Assembly (NCBI GenBank): GCA_020086605.1
Contig: JACBWW010000017.1
Location: forward strand, 1,094,208 to 1,158,207
Direction of reading: 5' to 3'
DNA length: 64,000 nucleotides
From: Lanius collurio
Lineage: Eukaryota > Chordata > Aves > Passeriformes > Laniidae
Position 1 is the first letter of the stretch. Every line of letters begins with the position of its first letter. Position numbers and translations under genes: made by a program. A model generated the notes under the pieces. That model was not told where the DNA came from. It worked only from the letters and a program-made list of their open reading frames with translations, and did no database searches. This document shows, piece by piece, positions 27,201-39,200 of this stretch.

Positions 27201-30200
27201 TACATTTAGGTTTCCCTTAACAAATTCTCTGTTACTGCCACTCTTAATAGACTAATGTGACTAATATCTCCTGCAAAATGCAGAGCTGAATGTTGTAAAC
27301 TCTGTACATTATATAATTAATGCATACAAATGGATATGATTCTACATCCTGCTGTTGAAGTCAGGAATCCTACTCTGCAGTTGTGATCAGAAATTTGTTG
27401 ATAACTGATTTTTGGGCTGCAAGTACAATTGGCAATACCCAGTGTGAGTGATAATCCTGGATTTTGCACACTTCAGGGTAGAAAGGTACTCACATTCATT
27501 TTGTAGTACTTGCTCTAATTGTGATATCATTCATAATTCATAACTGTCAGCAGTTTAACAGCCTATTTAGACTAATTTAGACTTATTTTATGCTAAGCAA
27601 ATAAACTGCTTCTGAGTGAGCAGAACCACTCAGTTTTAAAGTTAAGCATGCTCTTGAGAGTCCTCTCTAAGTGGACCTCTATTCTGTTTTACTGTGTAAT
27701 TCATGTTGCAGGTACTAGAGAGTGAAAGAGTTTTGTGTACCTGAAATGAATTACAGCCAAGAATGTATACACATTAAATCTGTTCAATAAGAGTCACCCA
27801 TGGGCATCTGGCAGCAGAATTTGACCTTGCTTTTTAGACGAGTCTTCAAGACTCAAGCCATGGTCTTCTAATTGCCATTGTCTTTTTGCCTTTAGACTAT
27901 TAAAGTTTAAAGAAATGACTGCAGGAAAGTGTAGTTGTGTCAGAATGCAGCTCAGAGTAGCTCACATGCTGAAAGGGTAACACTGTGCTAATTAGGATAG
28001 AAAACCCATAGGAATCTATCTGTGGAAGTCACATATGTCTGGTGTTCAGACCTTCAGAGAGGTGCTTTGTGGGGCTGTATTTTCACTTTCAGGTGAGCTA
28101 CAGAAGGCTTTATCACTAGTATTCCAAGAACTAAATTGACCTTAAATAAAAATTTGATCAGCTGAAAGAGTCATTAATATGCTGTACCTTAAAATAGCTT
28201 TTCTTCTATCCTTACACTGTGCTGGAAGTGGGCATGAGGTACTGAGAGAAACCTTTGCTGAAATGTTTATGAGTTAAGCTCTCAGTTAACCTACACACAG
28301 CACTTCAGGTTGGCAGTCTACTTAGCATGGATTTTTATTTAATATTGTTGATGTTGATTTGTATATTTTTTTAAGGCCATAAATGATTTACAGAGTCACA
28401 GTCACAGAAAATGTGTATGGTAAACAGAGTGGGATTGAATTTGCTGGAACTCAGGTGCACACTCAGTTTCCTGGCACTCCCTTCATGGTCAGTGAAGGAT
28501 AAAGAGCATCACCAGTGACCTATTTACTTTTTTTTAGAATAGCCATCTGAGAGAAAATGCCTGAAATACTTTGCAGCCTGATCTCTATGTATAGAACTGA
28601 AGACCCATGTTTCTGTTTTGCAGGTGTTTCCTATGACCAGTTCTGGTGGCCCTATCACTGAATATCCTTTTATAAGGACTGGACTTCTAGGCTTTATAGG
28701 ACCAGGTGGACTTGTCTTTGTTATTGGCAAAATGGATGGTTTGATGGTTGTCAGTGGAAGAAGACATAATGCTGATGACATTGTAGCAACAGCACTGGCT
28801 GTGGAGCCCATGAAATTTGTCTACAGGGGGAGGTTTGATCCTTTCTTTTCTTTTATTATGTACAAATCTTTATTTTGCTTAGATGGAATGTAAATGATCC
28901 AGGTGCTTTCAGAAAGCAGTGCCTGATCTGCACTGTGGTTTCCTTCCAGTTCTGTTCATATTGCCTGAACCAGGAGACAGCTGAGGGAAGCCCAAGGCAA
29001 TGTTGAGGCAGAATTTGGATACCAAGGTCTTGAAACTGTGCTTACTGAAATTTCCAGCTGAACAGCTGATTAATGCTGAGGGTGGTGGCTGAACAGTACC
29101 CTTTCTGTGTGAATTGAATATTTCCAGTAGGCCTCACACTGAAGTTTTTGAATGTGAAAGTGGTTCTTTTTGTGACCTTCTCATGTGCTGAAACTGAGCA
29201 GGAGACATCTAAAATTTCTGAAGAGCCTCATGCAGTAGCACGTGCTCACACTCCATCACGTGTCAGACCTCTCACAAAATGATGTTGCAATTACTTTCTT
29301 TTAAGCTGGGTCCAAGGAAGGTGCTTATGCTGGCTGTTATGTAACAGCTTAGCAACAACCTTGGTGTGACCCAAGTTTAGTGCTTTTCTTGTTCCAAGAG
29401 TGTTCACTTCTCAATCCTGCTCTGACATCATGCTTGTATACACATGACTATAGAACAAAGCCTGCTGTTTCTACTCCAGAACTTATCCAAAACTGTTCTT
29501 GTAGCTTTTTCCCCATAAATAAATTAGTAATTGACACACTAGGAGTCTAACTAATAAACAAAGAAATCATACTTGTCGAAGACTAATGTAGAAGGCAGTT
29601 TTTCTCTCTGTCCTGGCACTAAATGCTCTTCTCTCCTCCTATAGAATAGCAGTGTTTTCTGTGAGTGTGCTGCACGATGAAAGGATAGTTATTGTTGCTG
29701 AGCAAAGGCCAGATTCCACAGAAGAAGACAGTTTTCAGTGGATGAGTAGAGTTCTCCAGGTAATGCTCTATATGTACGTTTGGGAGTTATTTTTTTGTGC
29801 TTTATATTCTTTTTATTGATCTTTCAGATCCCTAAGGTAGCTGACATTTGTCTTTGATTAATTGTGAATCCACCTTCAGTTGCACTTGCTCTAAATGAGC
29901 ACAAAATGAGATTCTTTTGAGTGACAGTTCCTATCTGGTCTGCACACACCCAGGGGAGTGATCCTTTTCCTAATCAAAATGCTATAAGGAAACAGGAATG
30001 AATTGAAGTAAATAGCAGCAATGAGAGAGTAGCATATGGTTTATAAGGATATAGTCATTCATTACTTTGAAAGGGGAATGAATGAATGAATGAGTGAATG
30101 AATGAATGAATGTATTATATACTCTTACTGTCAAAAGCTACCAGAGTCTCTTACTAAACAGTTATAGGCATGGATACAGAGTTGGCCTCACCCAGATTTA

Positions 30201-33200
30201 TTTTCTTTTAATGGGTGGGAGAAAATTACATGTTTCTAGTGTATTATGTTGATAGCTAAAATAAAGTGGATGAAACTTGGCCTAAAAATCCCATTTTTCC
30301 TCCACTGAAATGAGCTGATTGATTAGCTGAGATCTAGGTATTTACAGGGAGGATATCTTCTCAGGGGGACACCTATTGCAAAGAATCCCATTCCAGCAGT
30401 CTGGTGAATCACACAGGGCACTGTGATGATCCCAGTTTGGTGCTGGTGTCCAACAGTTTGACCAGAAGATGAATTTTACTGTATACTGAAGAATTCTGAT
30501 CTTCTCAAAGCATTAGGAAGCCCAAGTTGCAGCAACATCAATACTATATTCATTTTTTTTCAACTCTAATGTCTCCACGTAAAAAATTTAGATACTTTAG
30601 ACAGGGTCATTTTCCATCTCCTCCATCTCTGTGGTTAAACCAATTCGCACTCAAAAGCAATAGATTTAATGGAGATATAGTCAGATTAAGTCTGTTGCTA
30701 CCTTGTGAAGTGGTCTCAACTCTGTCTACAGTTGGTGTCCTGTTACTTCTACTTCCCTTTTCTAACTTCCTTTCTGTTCTTCTGCAAGGACTCTTCTCAG
30801 TAAATATATTGCAAACATGTATTTGCTTTACCCAAGAGCCAAAGAAAAAGATCCCACACAATTCAGAGATGTTTTTATCCATTATTGTATTGTACTGAAA
30901 AAGAAAGGGAATCTATCTACTGTACTATTTGTTCAAGAAACTGAACAAAGAAACTTTCATCCATCTCAAGACAGGCTTATCTGCTCTCTTGATTCAAAAG
31001 ACAGCTACATTTCATACAGTTAGAGGCATCTCATATTCACAGTAGATCTAAATTAAGAAAAGATAGAACTTCTAGCTTGTCCATCACATAGCCTTTGAAA
31101 CACCTAGTAGCACCTAGGGCAACTATTGTAGAAGAAAAAGCTTTGGACTGCCCATAGTTTGATTATTTTTGTCAAGTATTTTCTCAGCTCCTAAAAGGGC
31201 TGAAACTCTGGACTTAGCACTTGTCCTGTTTAGTCAGCTGAGCATCTTTGTGACTTTTACAGAACTAATGTCTTACACAGTCATAGCCAGTAGAATTCTG
31301 TACTGAAAACTGCAGGAATCCTGTGTCCCAATACTCCTGCCAAGAGTCAGCCGTGTTGTTCTGAGTCTGATGAAGTCCCAGGGGTGTCTGACAATAGTGG
31401 GCCATGTATCAAAGCACACACGTGTGGCTGCTTTCGTCACCCACGTGTGCAGCCTGCAACTCTGGCATGCACCACAATGTGAACAAGAAGTTCCTGTTTC
31501 CACCACAGCTGAAAGCAGAGGTGAAGGACAGAAGCCAGGAACATGTGGGATGTTTTGTGCCTCTTCCTAATCAGAGTTTTAATGACAGATGTCAGGAAGT
31601 GGTAACCAGCTGTATCTGAATGATCTGCTTGTGAGGCACAACATAGCAGTATCACAGCCTGTGTCACGACTCCCAGTGAAGTCCATGATAACAAACTCTA
31701 TCAAATTGCTACTTGATTCTAAGGCTATCTGTGAGTTGTCTGACACCCTGTGAGGGCTGCCCTGTGCCAGCCCTGCCCTGCACTGCCTGCTTCTGCTGCA
31801 CCTTGCTGTCTCTTCCCTGCAGTTGAGCTGTCTTGTTTTGCAGAAGCTTTTTTCCAGTGGTTTGCACATATTCTGACTCTCCTGCCCCATCCTACCCCTT
31901 GGCAGGGAGCTGAAGGATGGTAGAGCTGCCCTACCTATGGGACTGTGCTGGGCTGCATCTGTGGGCTTTAGAAAAAGGAGGGAGTGGTCAGGCTGAGGAT
32001 GGAGCTCCTTGAGAGTAGAAGGGTGAAGATCCCAGATCACCCAGCAGTTCAGTGAGATAGGTCCTAGATACTCCTCTGCTGCAGACTGATCTGACCCTTC
32101 AGGTAGGGCTGTGGTTCCTGTGTTGGCAGACTGGGTGTTTGAATCACCAGTGCCAGGACTTGACAGGACTAAGTAAAGCCAGGAGATCTACTGCAGCACA
32201 GGAGGGTGTTTGCCCAGAGAATTGTGTCAGAATGAGACGTTATCTCAGCTCAAACAACACAGCACTGTGGACTCTGCACAAGTTTGGGTATATCTTGTCC
32301 ATTTGCATGATGAAAGAGAGGGACAGAGATTTTAGATAATGCTTGTTTCTGGCTGGACACAGTTATTTCAAAAACCAAGCCATCTCATCAAGAGGCATAA
32401 ATGCCAGCAGTATTAAAATTGACTGGTACTTTTCTCAGAATTTTAAGGCTCAGTTCACCAGTTGTCATCCTTGTGACAAAGTCATTTCCTGCTAAAGAAA
32501 TGGGCCAAACTCAAAGGAGTGAAAGGTGACAGGTTTGAATGACACATGATATTGTTTATGGCCTTGTTTAGCAGATGTAGCTCTCAGAGGCAGTTCAGAA
32601 GTTACTGGGGATTCATTAAATACACCCCTCATCCCACCCCAGCTGGATATTGCTTTCCACTCACCAGCTGCAGGAGCCATGGAGTTTTATGTTTGAGTAA
32701 AAGTGGCTACTTGCCCTGTGATGGTTTTCCTTCAAACTCATGTCAGGCGAGGATCTCATAATTTATCACAGCTTTTCAGAACCTACCAATAACATTATGA
32801 TTAGTAGGTTATGATGTTTTCTGCCAGAAACATGACACATTGTATGTTGGCTGCCATAAATATTTCACTCTTGCTGATCTTCTGGGTGGTGTCTGTAGAG
32901 CAGCAGTGAGGTCTTCCAATTCTGCTGTGAGAACTAAAATTCCAATGTTATCAAATGAGTCATGGTTTTATTATTCTTTCTTATGAAATTTTGCAGTCAG
33001 ATCAATAAGAAATGGAGCAAACAGAAGCCAAAAGCAAAACATTGCTTCATCTGTAGAAGTAATCAGTAATTTATTGGTCTACACTTTAGTACATATATAA
33101 CTGCAAGTGATTATTTGATTCTCAGAGTATAGATTGTATCTTCAAGGCAGCACACATATCAATTCATTTTTCTCACAGTTTAAATTTAAAAAGCAAGATA

Positions 33201-36200
33201 AGTAAATTATTTTTTGGACATTTAACTACTCATTAGAGATGCTATTTAATTTGTTTCTCAGTTTGTGTTAATGTCTGAAGTTCGCTTTCTAATACCCTTG
33301 CTGCATTTTTTGTTACCCTTTAAGGAAAACAACTCCTTCAAATTTGTATGGAATTAAAATCTAAGTGTGTGGATATTCATGATATTCATATATAAGTCAA
33401 TAAATTACATAGATACTGTATGCTACAATTTTCTTGAAAGTGATGCAGTTTAATTAACTTGTCAGGCAGTGAACATGGTTGCTATAAGATTCAAAGATGC
33501 TTCTTTTTCAGGTTTTTGTCCAACAGATTTATTTTCAAGTGAATAGTTTCTAATTTTCCCTTATATATTTCCCATTCCTGCCTGAAAATATTTTACACAG
33601 TGATCAGGGAATGAAACAGTTATTACCTTATAAAAAAAATTTAAAACATTAGCAAGTTACATACATCATTAGGTATAGGGGTTATTTGAAATTTTGCCTT
33701 GCTCAGAAAGATGGACTGGATATTAAGTTGGTAGGAATCCTTTGAACTTTAGCTCTGAGAAGTACACAGATTAAAAGCAATTTCACATGGCCTGCCAACC
33801 CATCTTTGTAATAAATCTCCAGGGTATCTACTACTAATATGTGCTTAAGAGGGATAGCAAGGTAGCATTTCCTAATAGATTTGTGTGTATTTATCACCAG
33901 GTTTTTGATTGCTTCTTTATCTGCTGGAATGAGTGTAACAACATTTCCATCCACCTGTTCCCAATGAAAAGACCCTCCTTATCACTGACATAGCTGAAGT
34001 GTCTTTCCATTGCCAGTCCATTATTAGGGCTATTTTATGCAGTAATTCAGAGCAGAATTAGAATGATGAAAAATCAGCCTTTTTTTAAAATCGACTTCCT
34101 ATGTGTTTTTTTAGGCAATAGACAGTATTCATCAAGTGGGAGTCTACTGCCTGGCACTTGTCCCAGCAAACACACTTCCCAAGACACCACTGGGAGGGAT
34201 TCACCTGTCAGAAACCAAACAGCTCTTCCTGGAAGGATCTCTGCATCCTTGTAACGTGCTGATGTGTCCCCACACCTGTGTAACAAACCTGCCCAAACCC
34301 AGGCAAAAGCAACCAGGTAAGAGGAGTGAAGGCAGAGGGACTCTGACTTCATGCTGTGTGGTTTTGGTACTGGAATGGAGCAAAATTGAGTAATTGCTGG
34401 TGCAGGTGAGAATCAGCTTGATTGGCTTTCCTCTTAAATACTCCTTGTGTGTCAAGGACATCATTGGTGGTGGCAGAAGCTAGAAGGACCTTCACAGAGA
34501 GTGAAAGGGAAAATGCTAATTCAATAAAGATGGCATTTCTGTCACTCTACAAGGCACTGCTGAGACCACACGTGGTGTTCTCTGTAAATTCCTCTTCAGT
34601 TGTGTTTGAAGAGGGTGGACTGAGACCAAATCACAGAAAGATAAAATCTTGGCTTAATTTGAAGGCTGAGTTTGTAAACTAGAAGCAGAGAGGAAGAGGA
34701 CTGTTGACACAAAATAACAGTGTGGGAAGAGCAAATACTTAAAAACTGGTCATGAATAAATGAAACCAAAGAATGAATGGTTTAATCCCCCACCTGAGTG
34801 GGGAGATTCTGTATTACTCTTACAGCAGGTATATTAGAGGGAAAACCCTAACTAATTTTAAGATGATTCTTCAGAAGTTCTGCCTCTTCATGAAGAGTGT
34901 TGGATGAGGTAGTACAGCAAGGCACTGTCTCAAGAGACCAAGAAAGCCCCTGTAGCCTGCTGTAGTCCAGTCACTGGTTACTCATGCCCAAGGTACAAGC
35001 AAATTTTAACAAATTTTTTTTGTGTTTGAATCCAATTGCAGATTATAGTACTCAGGTTAATTTCAAGGAGTTCTGGATGTGTAGCCTCAGGCTTGAATTC
35101 AGCTACATTAGACTAAATGTTGGTTATTTTCCATTTTGAAAAACACCTTGGAATTAGAAGAGGATTTGCTCTCTGGATCTCGAATATGGAGACTATCCAT
35201 CATTAACTCAGTGCAAGTTTGCCTAAAGCATCAGCTTTTTTTCAAAACATTGGACAAATGCCTCAGAATCAAAATCTTAATCTCAGTTTGTGGATACTGG
35301 GAATGTCAGAGGTTAACAGGGACTTGCACTAATTTAATGGAAGCAATGAGGCCTTTTACTGCAGTGCTCACTTTGGTATTTCTTATTGCTGCAGTGCAAA
35401 ATAATTGCTGAATTAGAATCAATGGATATTGTTACTCCTATGTTATATATACATTAAATATTACTATGGTAAAAGTACAGGAGCACAGAAACAAAACTTA
35501 TAGTATCACATTCTGCCATTTTGTGCTGTTATGACATACCCTGAGGGCATTGCTTTTAAACTTTTAAAGCAGAGTAGTCTGTAGGTGCTTTTGATTGTAC
35601 ATTGTCTGATTACTTACATCACAAATGATCATTTGGACATCACAGACTAGAAGTAAAGCCTGGTATCAATTGCAGTTGATCAGTAATCCATGCTGGAGAA
35701 GCAGAAAACAAATGCCAACATGAGCTTAAATGGTATCTGTGAGACAGGTGTTGTCCCCTAATGGAGGCAACAAAACATCAGTGAAATCCACCTCATGGAG
35801 AAGTGTCAGCCATGACTTCTTTTCTTCTGAAGCTGTTTATCTTCACTCTTGATCTTATTCTAGAGGGCTTGCATCTATTTTATCATATGCACCATGTGCC
35901 TTCCTAATCCCTGTCACTTCGTGTCTATAGCATTACAGAAGTCCTAATACAGATACAACTTAGCCCAAGGAACCAAAGAGGGAAACAGGAATGTTGTCCC
36001 TCTATTTTGAGGCACTTGAATGGATATACCTACAGTAAGAGCTAAATTTTCCAAAGATTCATCATATCAAGACAAGATGTGTCTCTGGCTGTGGAGAGCC
36101 CATGCTAAATGAGATATATTGTGAGAGGATGAATCCAGCCCTAAGTATCTTCCAACCATTTCTGGTCCACAACCAAAGTTTGTATCATCAGAGATGTGCT

Positions 36201-39200
36201 CAAGGTTTAGTTTTGTGGATGACAGTGAGGGAAACATCATGCAATGCAAAAGAAATCACATGAATTTTCATCCACAAGGAAAGTGTTTTTATTGCACTTT
36301 GCATATTTCTTCTTTATTCTAGAAATTGGCCCTGCCTCTGTGATGGTGGGGAACTTGGTCTCTGGAAAAAGAATTGCACAGGCCAGCGGTAGAGATTTGG
36401 GGCAAATAGAAGATAATGACCAGGCCAGAAAGGTAAGCTAAACTTTTCTGTTATAACTTATATTTAACATCATATAGTTAACTTCATACATATAGAGTTA
36501 ACATACCATAGCTGACATCAGGACACTTAGCAGGACAGAGATATATGATGGATGATGGTGATTATTGTTATTATTACAAAATTTGTTGATGGCTTCTTTT
36601 TAGTTAATGGATATATTTAATATTTCAGAACTTCCTTTACACATAAATATGAAATAGACATGAGGAGACATCACCGCATTTCATTTTTATGGATTTTTTG
36701 AAATAAGTTTACATGGGACAACAGAAAAAATGTGGTGGGGCTTCTTCCAGAAATCACCCTGTATTGTATAACTTTTACAAGCTCAAGTGGAATCCAGAGA
36801 ATTTCGTTTACATATATGGTCCTGACCTTATTTGTTGTTATTTCAATCTTGGAAAATTAAGTTGAAATTCAGCTCTTTTGGGAGTTTATGTGAGTAATTA
36901 AATTAGTACGTTCTAAACTATAGAAGTACTTACGTATTTCTAGTAAGAAAAAGAGAGGAAGCTAAAGAATTAAATAGTGCTTGAATTCAGGGAGATCAGT
37001 AAGAACTGTGTTATTATTTCTTTGGAAGTATATGCAGTAATATATCATCATCCCAGCAGGGCCTTCACTTCCAGAGAGGCCACTGCTACCATGTAGAAGC
37101 TCCTTGCTATAAACGTGTGACAAGAGAATTAATTCCTGTTTAATGCTTCTGGGTACTGTGACCTGGATTTTAAAGTTGTTCAGTGTTGAGAATGTCACTC
37201 TGCTTTATTGCAGTTCCTGTTCCTGTCAGAAGTGTTGCAGTGGAGAGCTCAGACCACCCCTGACCATGTGCTCTACACTCTGCTCAACTGCAGGGTAAGA
37301 AGCTCAGCCGTGGCTCCAACAGGCTTGGAAAAGGCACACTGGGATTTCAGCAGCACCTGCTTGTGCTGTGCCTGGATGTGACCTTTCTCTTCCCTTTCCC
37401 ACTAATACTCAGCTGTTATATTGAATGTTCACTGAGGCAGAAAGGAAAAGAGAATAATCATTGCCAGTTGTCAAGATATAGATTGCTTTTGTATCAGACA
37501 GTGGGCCTCACACATTTCTCATTTCTTTTTCCACCACATACATGGTGTGTGTGAGCTGACACTGCAGATCTGTTTCTATACTCTTGAATCTGTTTCAAAT
37601 CTGTCCCTGTACTGAATAACAGTGTTTAATACTGCTCACCATCCTGATTTCCAATTTGAAAAGCACAGGCTTGGCAAAACCAAAGCATTTTCCCTAAATA
37701 AAGCAATGGCTGTTGGTTTTGACATTGGACCATCTGGGAGAGGTGTGAGAATGAGGAAAGGAGGTGAAGAGAAGAAAATATATGTCCAGAATACAATCAA
37801 GTCTGCAGAGGATCCTTAATAAACCTCTCTGCATAACCTACATGGAGTGCCAACCTGGCACAGCATTTCATTCTTACTAAAACTGAATTAATGAATGTGA
37901 CACGTGCAGAACTTGGCTTTGCTAAGAATAAAACTTCCTTGCTGTCTGTAGTGTAACTTCTTTACTTCCTGGATGATTACAGATTACACATGACAAAAAA
38001 ATAACTCCCAAGACCACAGAGAGAATTAATTCTGATTTCAAACCATTCCATCATGGTACATCTACAAATATCTGTCAGATCTGGGAAACAAACATTGTGT
38101 GAGAGTCTCCAGGAGAGGGGAGGCCTGGAGTAGTGCTGTTCCCTGGAGTAGCAGCTGATGTTGTCTCAACCCATTGTGGTCTTTATGCAACTTGAATGGG
38201 TTCTTAAACCTCCAGTAATTTGTGAACCCCTGTGAAATCACCCCTTGCAGTATGTACAGAGTGTGCTTCTCCATTTTACAGTGCTGGTACAAAGTTCAGT
38301 TGGAGGCTACCAGTAAGTCATTAAATAACTTTTTAAAAAATTCAGATTAATAGCTCAGATTTGTGAATATGTGAAACCTGACAGATAAGTAGAGAAGTAG
38401 TCATGTATTTTTTTATGGCAAAGTAGAAATCTTGAGAGGCAATGCTGTGTATAAGTTCAATATTACACCATTGAAGTATTGCATTGCTGTGTCCTGTAAT
38501 TTAGAAGCAAAGATGCTGTGAGAAAGAGCTGATATGGACTATCCCATCTCTTCCACACAAGACCATTGCTTTTGAGCTTTAAATAAAGCCATGCTGGAAG
38601 AAGAGTTCAAACATTGGGAAGTAACAATGTGCAAAACCAAGAATTAACAAAACAAATTCTCGTTCCATAGAAGTGAAAAATAGTTTGATTTTGAAAAACA
38701 GTTTCTCTGTTATTCTCAGTGAAGAGTATGTTATCATATGAGATTTGTTTAAAAGATGTAATGCTTTTTTGAGATAATTAATATTTTATAGAAAGGGACA
38801 GCAGGTTTGGTGGGGTTTGCCCTAGGCAAGTTTTATTGCCCATCTTGAATTTTAGTTCTGAGTTGTAAATTTTCCTATTTTGTCTTCCTTGGACATTGTC
38901 CGTACACTTTGTTCTAAAACATTCAGGCATCCTGCAGTGGATGACTAATAAAAGTCCACTGAGATTAGTGTTTTCCTGTAAGCCAAGCTTTGAGAATTTG
39001 AAATATTTCAAAATTAGTGCAGTACATTGTTTTTAGTGTGTGTCATGAAGGATTGCAACACCTTTACATTTCAGGATAGCTCATTAAAGGCCCAAAGGGA
39101 GCAGTTGTCTGATGCTTGCATGTGCTCCTTGTCCAACAACAGGATTCTCCTTCCCTACAGTTCATATAAACAGTGACTTCCCACTGGTTCACTGGCAGCA

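Larger units (their letters stand above)
29760..34114 (+). other. DIP2A: DIP2A intron, 4,355 nt
   Basis: The intron runs from GTAATG to TTTTAG. It contains a GAAT microsatellite (30076-30112) and two CACGTG E-boxes (31419-31447). A more GC-rich stretch at about 31300-32200 has no recognised element. Confidence 0.9.

Noticed and set aside
31579..32040. A 153-codon minus-strand open frame.
   Set aside because: It lies in a GC-richer intronic patch where stops are rarer. No family was recognised, and splice or start context is lacking.
31844..32102. A possible cryptic exon between a TTTTGCAG acceptor and a CAG|GTAGGG donor.
   Set aside because: There is no good branch point, the 259-nt length would shift frame, and the tandem upstream acceptor makes it less specific than the 51.5 kb candidate.
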